From: Octadecabacter algicola | Lineage (GTDB): Bacteria; Pseudomonadota; Alphaproteobacteria; Rhodobacterales; Rhodobacteraceae | Direction of reading: 5' to 3' | Length of the DNA: 64,000 nt | Assembly (NCBI RefSeq): GCF_021532625.1 | Contig: NZ_JAKGAR010000004.1 | Coordinates: forward strand, 124,001 to 188,000 | In this document: piece by piece, positions 30,587 through 39,186 of the stretch | How the letters are laid out: each line of letters begins with the position of its first letter | Numbering within the stretch: the stretch's first letter is position 1 | Program-made: the position numbers and the translations under genes | Notes under the pieces: generated by a model | The model's input: only the letters and a program-made list of their open reading frames with translations | The model's database searches: none | What the model was told of the DNA's origin: nothing

Positions 30587-30886
30587 CTAATCTTGGGAGC
30601 TCAATATTTCGCCTATTTTGAGAGCCTTCATCGGGTTACCATCGACTTTTAACTGGCGCATCATAAACGCCTTTGCTGGATTTTTCACACCAGTTGCAAT
30701 CTCATAGAATACGCGAGAGTCGGCAGTCAGAACGATATCCGCGGCTTGATCGCTCTCGATAGCGCCGGTTTCATCGACATAGATCGTCGCCATATCGGGC
30801 ATCTCAAGCCGCACACTGCCTTTGATCCGATTTTTTGATCGTTTGGTTACGATTTCAAGTATTTCCGCTTTGGTTGGTTCAGTCAC
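30587..30886 (-). CDS. SCP2 sterol-binding domain protein
   Basis: 99 residues, a stand-alone SCP-2 domain: GSVRLEMPDMATIYVDETG, then DIVLTADSRVFYEIATGVKNPAKAFMMRQLKVDGN, matching the lipid-binding alpha/beta fold. The start is GTG at 30886 preceded by an excellent AGGAGG site. Such proteins bind acyl-CoA or other hydrophobic ligands; the partner is unknown. It is isolated between two intergenic gaps of just under 200 bp. Confidence 0.9.
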   Translation of the reverse strand: MTEPTKAEILEIVTKRSKNRIKGSVRLEMPDMATIYVDETGAIESDQAADIVLTADSRVFYEIATGVKNPAKAFMMRQLKVDGNPMKALKIGEILSSQD

Positions 30887-31080
30887 GACGTCCTCCTATT
30901 TTGGAGATAAGCGCAGCTTGCCAATACGGTGTCCAGTTTGACGCTGGGTCGGGCCACAGGGCGAATTTCACCCCTTTACGATTGCGCAAGTATTAGGTTT
31001 CAAGAAATGACGCGCCGGAAACTAGTCTTCGCAACTGCGATCAGGATATTACGATTTGGTTTTGGTTGGGAATATCGCCT

Positions 31081-31998
31081 TCAATCGGTCTCTCTGAACT
31101 GCCTCAAGACATCTGATATGAGGCTTCGGACACGGTCTCTGACGATCGAGCCGCCGCCTGATTTAGAAACCAGATACATGTCGGATCGAAATTGGGCAGG
31201 CAGCTCAATCTCACGGTAAACCACATCGGGCATTTCTATTATTCTCGCCGACCGAGGGACGAACGCGAACCCAAGCCCGTGATTGACAAAGCTGATCACT
31301 GCATGGGTTTGACTGGTTTCCAATTGCGTATTCGGCACGATTCCGGACGCATTGAAAAGGGCGTTGAGGGTCTCTTTAAGGTACCCGCCTCGGTCCTTCG
31401 TGAAGGCAATATAGGGCTCTCCGTCAAAATCCGAGATCGTTAGATCTGTTTTTTGCGTTAGCCGATGCCCCTTTGGTATCGCCAAGATGAAGGGTTCACT
31501 TACCACCCTTTCCCGTTCAATTTCGTTTCTTTGGCTTTCCATTCTTGTAAGCCCCAAATCGATACGACCTGAACGCTGGGCCTCGATAACTTCATATCCC
31601 ATCATCTCGATTGGCGTTAACGTCACCTTGGGCATTTCGACAGCCATTCGTTGAGCGATCAAGGGCATGAATTTGAACGCCGCCGAGGGCACAAAACCGA
31701 TTGCGACGCTACCCGTTTCACCCCTTTCCGCTTGCCGTGCATTCAAGACAGCGTGTTCTGATCGTTGAATAATATCGACAGCACTGTGATAAAAATTTTC
31801 ACCCGCTGACGTCAAACGAACATGACGATTGCTGCGTTCTAGCAAGACAAGATTCACCCGCTCTTCCAGCAACTTTATCTGACGCGACAGCGGCGGCTGT
31901 GTCATGTTCATCCGGTCGGCTGCCCGTCGAAAACTGAGCTCTTCTGCGACTGCCACAAAGCATCTCATCTGGAAGTATTCGAACTGCCCTTGCGCCAT
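31081..31998 (-). CDS. LysR-family transcriptional regulator (BenM/CatM-like)
   Basis: 305 residues from the ATG at 31998 with an AAAGGG site. The N-terminal winged helix-turn-helix reads FVAVAEELSFRRAADRMNMTQPPLSRQIKLLE, the form found in the CatM/BenM/CbbR branch. An effector domain follows (GSVAIGFVPSAAFKFMPLIAQRM, then the second subdomain). It is divergent from the ABC operon beginning at 32177, so it very likely controls that operon in response to its substrate or a catabolic intermediate. Confidence 0.92.
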   Translation of the reverse strand: MAQGQFEYFQMRCFVAVAEELSFRRAADRMNMTQPPLSRQIKLLEERVNLVLLERSNRHVRLTSAGENFYHSAVDIIQRSEHAVLNARQAERGETGSVAIGFVPSAAFKFMPLIAQRMAVEMPKVTLTPIEMMGYEVIEAQRSGRIDLGLTRMESQRNEIERERVVSEPFILAIPKGHRLTQKTDLTISDFDGEPYIAFTKDRGGYLKETLNALFNASGIVPNTQLETSQTHAVISFVNHGLGFAFVPRSARIIEMPDVVYREIELPAQFRSDMYLVSKSGGGSIVRDRVRSLISDVLRQFRETD

Positions 31999-32176
31999 TG
32001 GTTTCCCTTTGCGGCTTATGTAACGACCAAATGATTGATCCAATAAGTGTATCATTGCAATCCAAATTTGAAATTTACAAGATTTTGAAAACTCTCAATC
32101 CTATGGGCTGGGGATCCGCTTTTTGCCGTCTGTTGATGCGTCGATTGCGAGAGCCTCATCACTTAGGGAGGATAAG
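31999..32176. promoter_or_regulatory. Divergent promoter region between the LysR gene and the ABC operon
   Basis: An AT-rich 178-bp spacer. Two short dyads stand out: ATTG-ATC-CAAT at 32034-32044 and ATTGCAAT at 32054-32061, about 20 bp apart, the size and spacing expected of a LysR recognition and activation site pair. The assignment is inference. An AGGGAGG ribosome site for the binding-protein gene begins near 32165. Confidence 0.45.
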
Positions 32177-33682
32177 ATGAACCGTAAAATACACCTTTTG
32201 CTAGCCTCGGCGCTTGCGACAAACGTCGCGTTTGGCGTGGCAGCTCAGGAAAATTCCGTGACCGTTGTGTTGTCGGAAGAGCTTGAAATTGTGGAGCCCT
32301 GTTCGGCCACGAAATCCAATGTTGGACGTGTGCTTTTCCAGAACATTTCAGAAACTGTAACCGAAATGGACCCGAACACAGGTCTTCAGCCACGCTTGGC
32401 CGAAAGCTGGGAGGACATGGGCAACGGCACATGGCGTTTTACACTGCGCCCAGATGTGACGTTTAGTGATGGCACAGACATGCGGACTGACGATGTCGCG
32501 CACTCGCTCGTACGTATGAAATCACCCGATATTGCTTGTGAGATTGGCGCAAAGTTCTTTGGCGGTATCGAAATCACGACAAACATCATCGATGAATACA
32601 CAATCGACGTGACAGCCAGCCCGGCTCAGCCGATTTTGCCCATGTTGATGTCGACAGTGACGGTTACGCCGTCCGATACGCCATTGGACAGTTTTGTCGA
32701 TCATCCGATCGGCACAGGGCCTTACACCTTTGACGAATACATTCGCGGAGAATCCATCACGTTGAATGCCAATCCAAACTATTGGGGTGAGCAACCAACC
32801 GTACAATCCGCGACATATGTCTTCCGTGGCGATAGCGCTGTTCGTGCTGCCATGGTTGCTGCGGGCGAAGCCGACATTGCACCCAACATCGCGCTTCAAG
32901 ATGCGACAGACGATGCGTTGGACTTCTCCTATCCAAACTCTGAAACGTTGTTCCTTCGCATCGAACATGCACAAGAACCGCTAAATGACCGTCGGGTTCG
33001 CGAAGCACTTAGCCTCGCAGTTGATCGTGAAGCATTCGTAGGCACGATCCTTGCCAACGGCACTTTGCTGGCGACAGGCATGACGCCACCGTCAACAATC
33101 GGCTACAACCGTGACCTTGCGCCCTACCCATTCGATCCGGAGCGTGCGCGTGAATTGCTGGCAGAGGCAGCTGCTGATGGAGTTGCCATCGAAACCGAAA
33201 TCACGTTGATCGGCCGGACAAACAACTTCGCAAACGTACTTGAGACGATGGAAGCCCTGCTTGCCATGTATCAGGACGTCGGCTTCAACATGAAGCTCGA
33301 AATGGTTGAAGTCGCTGAATGGCTTGAACGCTATGCCAAACCGTTCCCTGAAGACCGTGGTCCTCAGCTGATCCAAGCGCAGCACGACAATGCAAACGGA
33401 GATCCTGTCTTCTCGATGTACTTCAAGTACCATTCGGACGGTCAGCAATCCGGTCTTTTGGATCCAAACGTTGACGCAATGATTGTCGACGCTACGGCGG
33501 CAACAGGTGACGAGCGTGCAGCAAAGTGGAGCGAACTCTTCACGTACCTCCACGAGGAATCTATTGCGGACGTTATGTTGTTCCACATGGTTGGGTTCAG
33601 CCGCGTCAATGAACGTCTGGATTTCACACCGTCCATACGGACCAATAGCGAACTGCAACTTTCACAAATTCAGTTCAACTAA
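32177..33682 (+). CDS. ABC transporter substrate-binding protein, peptide/nickel type (SBP_bac_5)
   Basis: About 501 residues from the ATG at 32177. The signal peptide ends VAFGVAAQ before ENSVTV, with no lipobox, so it is a free periplasmic protein. The SBP_bac_5 pattern is clear: GRVLFQNISETVTEMDPNTG, LAESWEDMGNGTWRFTLRPDVTFSDG, then NDRRVREALSLAVDREAFV. Members carry di/oligopeptides, but many proteobacterial ones carry oligosaccharides, glycosides or opines. The catabolic genes downstream point to a carbohydrate-derived acid or glycoside here. Confidence 0.92.
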   Translation: MNRKIHLLLASALATNVAFGVAAQENSVTVVLSEELEIVEPCSATKSNVGRVLFQNISETVTEMDPNTGLQPRLAESWEDMGNGTWRFTLRPDVTFSDGTDMRTDDVAHSLVRMKSPDIACEIGAKFFGGIEITTNIIDEYTIDVTASPAQPILPMLMSTVTVTPSDTPLDSFVDHPIGTGPYTFDEYIRGESITLNANPNYWGEQPTVQSATYVFRGDSAVRAAMVAAGEADIAPNIALQDATDDALDFSYPNSETLFLRIEHAQEPLNDRRVREALSLAVDREAFVGTILANGTLLATGMTPPSTIGYNRDLAPYPFDPERARELLAEAAADGVAIETEITLIGRTNNFANVLETMEALLAMYQDVGFNMKLEMVEVAEWLERYAKPFPEDRGPQLIQAQHDNANGDPVFSMYFKYHSDGQQSGLLDPNVDAMIVDATAATGDERAAKWSELFTYLHEESIADVMLFHMVGFSRVNERLDFTPSIRTNSELQLSQIQFN

Positions 33683-33692
33683 TCTGAAATCG

Positions 33693-33717
33693 GCGCAGGC
33701 TGCGTTGCGGCCTGCGC
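33693..33717 (+). promoter_or_regulatory. Intercistronic hairpin after the binding-protein gene
   Basis: GCGCAGGC at 33693-33700 and GCCTGCGC at 33710-33717 form a perfect 8-bp stem with a 9-base loop and no U tract. Such stems between binding-protein and permease genes commonly protect the upstream mRNA and raise binding-protein yield. Confidence 0.7.
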
Positions 33718-33742
33718 TGCCCTCTTTCAAGGATCAATCGAA

Positions 33743-34657
33743 ATGCTAAAATTCTTGGGATCACGTGCGATTGCCAGCGCCATTTCTCTCGTCGGATTGA
33801 TCCTGCTGGTGTTCTTTCTAAGCCGACTGACGGGCGATCCAACAGGTTTGTATTTGCCGCTTGATGCATCCGAAGAGAGCCGAAATCAGTTTAGGGAAAT
33901 CCATGGTCTTAATGACCCACTGCTCATTCAATTTTTCAACTACCTGGGCGATCTCGTCCGTTTAGATTTTGGCGAGTCTATCCGCCGTTCAGAACCCGCA
34001 ATCGACGTCGTCTTGCGTGGCTTTGGCTGGACGCTGCAGCTCGCTGTTGTCACCATGTCGTTGGTCGTTGTTTTTTCAATCATTTTGGGGTCGCTTGCAG
34101 CGTTCCATGTTGGTGGGGTTTTCGACCGCATCGCGACTTTCTTTTCTTTGATTGGCGCAAGCGCACCTGACTTTTGGATTGCCATCGTCGCTATTGTGAT
34201 TTTTTCGGTGAACCTTGGCTGGGTCCCGACGTCGGGGACGGGAACCGTGTGGCATTGGATACTGCCTGTAAGCGTTTTGTTCATTCGCCCATTTGGCCTC
34301 ATTTTACAGATTGTCCGTGGTTCGATGATCACGGCGCTCAGTTCGGCCTACGTCAAAACCGCCCGTGCCAAAGGGATCAAGAACAAAGCAATTATCTTTG
34401 TACACGCGCTCCGCAATGCGCTGTTGCCCGTCATCACGGTCATTGGCGATCAGGCAGCAGCGCTGTTGAACGGTGCTGTTGTTGTCGAGACCATCTTCGG
34501 CTTTCCCGGCGTCGGGAAACTCATGATCGACTCGATCCTGCAGCGGGACTTCACGGTCGTGATGGCCGCCATCATGCTGACCGCGACTGCTATCTTCGTA
34601 ATGAATCTCGTGATCGATATCCTTTACTCGATCCTCGACCCCCGCATCAGGTACTAA
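33743..34657 (+). CDS. ABC transporter permease, DppB/OppB-like
   Basis: 304 residues, six spans, starting MLKFLGSRAIASAISLVGLILLVFF, as is typical of the DppB group, with AAGGA upstream. The cytoplasmic EAA loop that contacts the ATPase is seen in AYVKTARAKGIKNKAIIFVHALRNALLPVITVIG. It forms the inner-membrane channel with the next gene. Confidence 0.94.
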   Translation: MLKFLGSRAIASAISLVGLILLVFFLSRLTGDPTGLYLPLDASEESRNQFREIHGLNDPLLIQFFNYLGDLVRLDFGESIRRSEPAIDVVLRGFGWTLQLAVVTMSLVVVFSIILGSLAAFHVGGVFDRIATFFSLIGASAPDFWIAIVAIVIFSVNLGWVPTSGTGTVWHWILPVSVLFIRPFGLILQIVRGSMITALSSAYVKTARAKGIKNKAIIFVHALRNALLPVITVIGDQAAALLNGAVVVETIFGFPGVGKLMIDSILQRDFTVVMAAIMLTATAIFVMNLVIDILYSILDPRIRY

Positions 34658-34660
34658 TCA

Positions 34661-35596
34661 ATGACCAATACCCAAGACCAAGATACAACCCTACCCGATG
34701 TCACCGAGGCACCCAATCCGGTGATCCGGACAATGCGAATGCTTTGGAATGATAAATTCGCGTTCGTTTCGGTTGTCTTTCTGTTGATCGTCTTGCTGTG
34801 CGCCATTGTTGGGCCCTTCCTATTGGAAGATGCCGCAACCAAACAAAACTTGCGGGGGCGTAACGCACCGCCGTTCGATTTCTCGACGGCTTGGCCCTAT
34901 TGGCTTGGCGGTGATGCCTTGGGACGCCCCCTGCTTGCGCGGATCATCGTCGCGGCACAGAATACTATTTTCGTTGCCGCGGGCGCTGTCTTTTTCTCAC
35001 TCCTGATCGGCACAACCTTGGGGCTGATAGCGGGCTACACGTCCAGAATTATCAGTCAGATCATTATGCGTTTGGCTGACATTATCATGTCTTTTCCGTC
35101 GCTTTTGCTCGCAGTGATCGTGCTGTTCATGTTGGACAGTTCAGTGTTCAACTTGGTGATCGTCTTGGCCATTACGCGGATACCTGTCTACTTGCGGACT
35201 GCACGTGCCGAAACCATGGAAGTACGCGAGCGCATGTTCGTGCAAGCCGCCAAAGTGATGGGGGCCTCGAATGGGCGCATCATCTTTCGCCACATCCTAC
35301 CGGTCGTCTTTCCGACACTCATCACAATCGCAACGCTTGATTTTGCGTTTGTCATGCTCGCGGAATCTGCGTTGTCCTTTCTCGGTATCGGAATTCAACC
35401 GCCTGAAATCACATGGGGTTTGATGGTGTCACAGGGGCGGCCCTATCTGACTACGGCGTGGTGGCTGTCATTCTGGCCGGGACTTGCGATCATCCTAACT
35501 ACGCTTTCGCTGAATCTCGTATCGAACTGGCTTCGGACTGCGCTCGACCCTGCCCAGCGCTGGCGTCTTGAAATCGTGAGGAAGAAAAATGGGTGA
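34661..35596 (+). CDS. ABC transporter permease, DppC/OppC-like
   Basis: 311 residues, starting 3 bp after the first permease. It has an N-terminal cytoplasmic segment, six spans, and the EAA motif in FVQAAKVMGASNGRIIFRHILPVVFP. The segment FDFSTAWPYWLGGDALGRPLLARIIV corresponds to the conserved HWLGTDxLGRD motif of the DppC family, with Gly-Gly-Asp in place of Gly-Thr-Asp. Its 3' end overlaps the ATPase gene by 8 bp. Confidence 0.94.
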   Translation: MTNTQDQDTTLPDVTEAPNPVIRTMRMLWNDKFAFVSVVFLLIVLLCAIVGPFLLEDAATKQNLRGRNAPPFDFSTAWPYWLGGDALGRPLLARIIVAAQNTIFVAAGAVFFSLLIGTTLGLIAGYTSRIISQIIMRLADIIMSFPSLLLAVIVLFMLDSSVFNLVIVLAITRIPVYLRTARAETMEVRERMFVQAAKVMGASNGRIIFRHILPVVFPTLITIATLDFAFVMLAESALSFLGIGIQPPEITWGLMVSQGRPYLTTAWWLSFWPGLAIILTTLSLNLVSNWLRTALDPAQRWRLEIVRKKNG

Positions 35597-37217
35597 ACGC
35601 CTTTTAGATGTCCGTAACCTATCGGTTGATTTCCATACAACCCATGGCACGGTTCATGCGGTACGCGATGTGAATTGGCATTTGGATCGCGGTGAAACCT
35701 TAGCCATCCTTGGCGAGTCCGGCTCAGGCAAATCCGTCTCGGCATCTGCGATCCTAAACTTAATAGATATGCCACCAGGTGAAATTACCTCAGGCGAAAT
35801 CCTGTTTGAGGGGGCTGACCTTCTTACCATGCACGCTGAAGAGCGTCGAAAACTTAACGGCTGCCGCATCGCGATGATTTTTCAAGATCCACTAAGCCAC
35901 TTGAACCCAGTCTACTCTGTTGGCTTCCAAATCGCCGAGACAATGACCGCACACGGTCAAAGCAAAGCCGGAACAAGAGCTAAAACCATAGAGCTGTTAG
36001 AACGCGTAGGTATCCCCAACGCCGAGACCAAGGTTGACGCCTACCCTCATCAATTCTCTGGTGGCCAACGCCAGCGCATAATGATCGCGATGGCCCTTGC
36101 GTTGAAACCGGACATCTTGATTGCCGATGAACCCACAACTGCGCTTGATGTGACAGTGCAGGCCCAAATTTTGACCTTGTTGGAGGAACTCCAACAAGAG
36201 ACTGGTATGGGGCTTTTGTTGATCACCCATGACCTTGGTGTTGTTGCGGAAATCGCTGATCGGGTCGTTGTCATGAATTCCGGTGAGATTGTTGAAACAG
36301 GAAGCGCGAGCGATGTTTATCACAACCCTCAGCATCCCTACACAAAGCAGCTTATTGCGGCGATCCCGGGCAATGGCATTATGGCGCAGCAGTTGGATCA
36401 AACGGCGCCGATACTCCAAATCGAAAAACTTTCAAAGCATTACGGCGCTTTCGTTGCGTTGGATGAGGTCAGTTTGACGGTTTTGCCGGGGGAAACTGTG
36501 GCCGTCGTCGGCGAGTCCGGTTCCGGCAAGTCCACGTTGGCAAAGACGGTGCTGCGGCTGCAAGACGCCACCAGCGGCGAAGCGCTTTTTGAAGGTCGTG
36601 ACCTCGTCCAAATGGACCGAAAAGACCTATTCAAAGTACGCCGCGACATTCAAATGGTGTTTCAAGATCCGACCCAATCGCTGAATCCGCGGATGTCGAT
36701 CTATGACATCATTTCAGAGGCTTTTGTGATCCATCCTGAAATCCTCGACAAACAGCACTGGAAGGCGCGGGTCTGCGAACTTTTGCAACAGGTGGGATTG
36801 AAGCCAGATCATATGTATCGCCATCCCCACCAATTTTCCGGTGGCCAAAGACAACGTATCGCGATCGCACGAGCCTTGGCGTTAGAACCGAAACTGATCG
36901 TCTGCGACGAAGCCGTTTCCGCGTTGGATGTCTCTATCCAAGCGCAGGTAATGACGCTGTTAAAGCAGCTACAAGACGATTTGGGTATAAGTTACCTTTT
37001 CATCGCTCACGACTTGCTTTTGGTCCGTGACTTCGCCCATCGAGTGATCGTCATGCAGAACGGCAAAATCGTTGAACAGGGTCCGGTTGAGCAAATTTTC
37101 GACGCCCCTCGCGAAGCCTATACCCGCAATTTGATCGCTGCGAGTTTAAGCCCAGACCCCGAAATCCAAGCCACACGTCGCATCGCGCTGGATGAACTAC
37201 AGGGGGCGAATCCATGA
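35589..37217 (+). CDS. Fused two-domain ABC ATPase (DppD-DppF-like)
   Basis: 542 residues holding two complete nucleotide-binding domains in one chain. Both have a Walker A ([12 protein letters not shown] and [12 protein letters not shown]), a signature ([12 protein letters not shown] and [12 protein letters not shown]) and a Walker B ([12 protein letters not shown] and [11 protein letters not shown]). The oligopeptide-ATPase C-terminal extension follows the first domain. Tandem fusions of this kind are common in alphaproteobacterial peptide/glycoside importers. In the second domain the usual DEP after Walker B is DEA. Confidence 0.94.
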   Translation: MGERLLDVRNLSVDFHTTHGTVHAVRDVNWHLDRGETLAILGESGSGKSVSASAILNLIDMPPGEITSGEILFEGADLLTMHAEERRKLNGCRIAMIFQDPLSHLNPVYSVGFQIAETMTAHGQSKAGTRAKTIELLERVGIPNAETKVDAYPHQFSGGQRQRIMIAMALALKPDILIADEPTTALDVTVQAQILTLLEELQQETGMGLLLITHDLGVVAEIADRVVVMNSGEIVETGSASDVYHNPQHPYTKQLIAAIPGNGIMAQQLDQTAPILQIEKLSKHYGAFVALDEVSLTVLPGETVAVVGESGSGKSTLAKTVLRLQDATSGEALFEGRDLVQMDRKDLFKVRRDIQMVFQDPTQSLNPRMSIYDIISEAFVIHPEILDKQHWKARVCELLQQVGLKPDHMYRHPHQFSGGQRQRIAIARALALEPKLIVCDEAVSALDVSIQAQVMTLLKQLQDDLGISYLFIAHDLLLVRDFAHRVIVMQNGKIVEQGPVEQIFDAPREAYTRNLIAASLSPDPEIQATRRIALDELQGANP

Positions 37218-37320
37218 CGCCCGAACACATCATTGTGCAGTCTCCGTTCACGCTCGGACCTCAGCACGCGCGCCTTTGTCTATCGGTCAACGGACCCATC
37301 CACATACAAAGGGGCCTCAA

Positions 37321-38361
37321 ATGAAGTCGACACTTTCATACTTCCGCTGGCCGTTTTTGTTCACCGCCACTGGTTTGGCCTTGTCGTACTGGCTTGGATA
37401 TCAAACGACCGGAACCGTTGCGGGCGCGCTATCGTTCTTTATGATCGGTTCTATTTTGGCGATCCTCGAAATTTCATTGAGTTTTGACAACGCAATCGTC
37501 AACGCTAACATTCTCAAGACAATGGAACCAAAGTGGCAACAACGGTTCCTGACTTGGGGTATTCTCATTGCGGTCTTTGGCATGCGGATCGTCTTTCCAT
37601 TGCTCGTTGTTGTTGTCGCCGCCCACATCGGTCCGGTGGCCGCCGTTGTCCTTGCGGCGACCGACCCACAAGAATATGCGCGGATCATGGACGAGGCTCA
37701 TATCGGGATCTCCGCATTTGGCGGGACGTTCCTGATGATGGTTGCCTTGACGTATTTTCTGGACCAATCAAAAGAGGTGGATTGGATCAAGCTGATTGAA
37801 TCCCGCCTTAGGAAATGGGCGTCTATTCGCGGCCTTGAGATCGCTTTTGTTCTTTGCGCAGCGTTGCTGATGTCAGTGGTTCTTCCTGACGCTAAAAGTG
37901 CGACTTTCCTATTTGCTGCGATTTGTGGGCTGGTTACGTTCCTCGCGGTTGAGCTCTTGGCGCATTTCTTGGATGCCGAAAAGGAAACTAGAGCGGCGGC
38001 TGCCAAGGGTGGGTTTGGCGCCTTCCTTTACCTTGAAGTCCTCGACGCCAGCTTTTCCTTTGACGGCGTGATCGGGGCGTTCGCACTAACGAACAATCTT
38101 TTCCTGATCGCAATCGGCCTTGGCATCGGCGCGTTGTACGTCCGCTCAATGACAATCATGCTGGTTGAGCGGAACACCCTGTCGCAGTTTCGTTACCTTG
38201 AACACGGCGCGTTCTATTCTGTGTTGGCGCTGTCCATCATCATGTATGCGCAGTCGATCTGGCACGTGCACGAAGTCATCACCGGCTTGGCTGGTGCGGG
38301 GCTTATCGGGCTCTCTCTCTTTTCGTCCATCCGGCACAATAAATTGAGTGGCCAAGCATGA
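37321..38361 (+). CDS. DUF475 (TerC-related) integral membrane protein
   Basis: 346 residues from the ATG at 37321, with AAAGGGG upstream; the longer open frame overlapping the ATPase gene is not used. About nine spans. It shows the TerC-superfamily acidic intramembrane motifs twice, LEISLSFDNAIVNANIL and LEVLDASFSFDGVIGAF, which in relatives bind or move divalent metal (Mn2+ efflux has been shown for other TerC-like families). It lies inside a catabolic operon, after the importer and before the RraA gene, which is an unexpected place for a metal-handling protein. Its last bases overlap an upstream in-frame ATG of the next frame. Confidence 0.88.
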   Translation: MKSTLSYFRWPFLFTATGLALSYWLGYQTTGTVAGALSFFMIGSILAILEISLSFDNAIVNANILKTMEPKWQQRFLTWGILIAVFGMRIVFPLLVVVVAAHIGPVAAVVLAATDPQEYARIMDEAHIGISAFGGTFLMMVALTYFLDQSKEVDWIKLIESRLRKWASIRGLEIAFVLCAALLMSVVLPDAKSATFLFAAICGLVTFLAVELLAHFLDAEKETRAAAAKGGFGAFLYLEVLDASFSFDGVIGAFALTNNLFLIAIGLGIGALYVRSMTIMLVERNTLSQFRYLEHGAFYSVLALSIIMYAQSIWHVHEVITGLAGAGLIGLSLFSSIRHNKLSGQA

Positions 38362-38411
38362 CCAAACGCGCTTTCCCCCATAATCCTCATTCCGATACAG
38401 AAGGAAATTCG

Positions 38412-39137
38412 ATGTCTGAACACCCCCTTTCTCTAGAAACTCTTGAACGGTTGAAAACAGTGTCTGTCGCCACGTTGGCGACCGCGCTTTATAAGCGTGG
38501 TCTGCGCAGTCAGGTCATTCAGGACGTGCACCCGCTGCAACGAAAAGGGAGAAACATGGTCGGCCCCGCATTCACGCTTCGGTACATGCCAGCCCGTGAA
38601 GACCGCAACCAACTGGTCGAGTTCCGCAATCCCAAACACCCGCAACGTCACGCGATTGAAACCTGCCCTCCGGGTCATGTCATGGTGATGGATAGCCGAA
38701 AAAGTGCAACGGCAGCCTCAGCAGGTGACATCTTAATCACTCGGTTGATGGTGCGCGGTGCAGCGGGTGTTGTGACCGACGGGGGGTTTCGGGACGCAAT
38801 GAATATCGGCGAACTTGAAATGCCAAGTTATCACAACCGTCCATCCAGCCCGACAAACCTTACCACCAACGAAGCCATCGACATCAATGTGCCGATTGGC
38901 TGCGGTGACGCACCCGTATTTCCCGGTGATATTATCGTCGGTGACGATGACAGCGTGATCGTTATTCCCGCACATATGGCCGACGAAGTGGCCATCGAAG
39001 CCGTTGAAATGACCGCATTCGAAGATTTCGCGCTGAGTAAGGTGCAAGACGGCGCGACGATCACGGGCCTCTATCCTGCGACCAAAGAAGAAAACCTAAA
39101 AGAGTTCGACGAATGGCGCGCCAAGAACGGCCGTTAA
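38412..39137 (+). CDS. RraA-like family protein (4-hydroxy-4-methyl-2-oxoglutarate aldolase-type)
   Basis: 241 residues from the ATG at 38412 (AAGGAA 8 bases upstream). An in-frame ATG at 38358 that overlaps the DUF475 stop would add 18 residues not seen in the family. The fold signature is VATLATALYKRG, the active-site region is GDILITRLMVRGAAGVVTDGGFRDAMNI, and the C-terminus reads GDIIVGDDDSVIVIPAHMADEV. Characterised relatives are class II pyruvate aldolases or oxaloacetate decarboxylases using a divalent metal. Here Asn sits where the HMG aldolase motif G-X20-R-D-X2-E/D expects an acid. Position suggests a C-C cleavage or dehydration step yielding the substrate of the next enzyme. Confidence 0.87.
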   Translation: MSEHPLSLETLERLKTVSVATLATALYKRGLRSQVIQDVHPLQRKGRNMVGPAFTLRYMPAREDRNQLVEFRNPKHPQRHAIETCPPGHVMVMDSRKSATAASAGDILITRLMVRGAAGVVTDGGFRDAMNIGELEMPSYHNRPSSPTNLTTNEAIDINVPIGCGDAPVFPGDIIVGDDDSVIVIPAHMADEVAIEAVEMTAFEDFALSKVQDGATITGLYPATKEENLKEFDEWRAKNGR

Positions 39138-39186
39138 GCCTTGAATTTCCATACCATCGCGACAACAACAAAAAGAGAACTCAACA

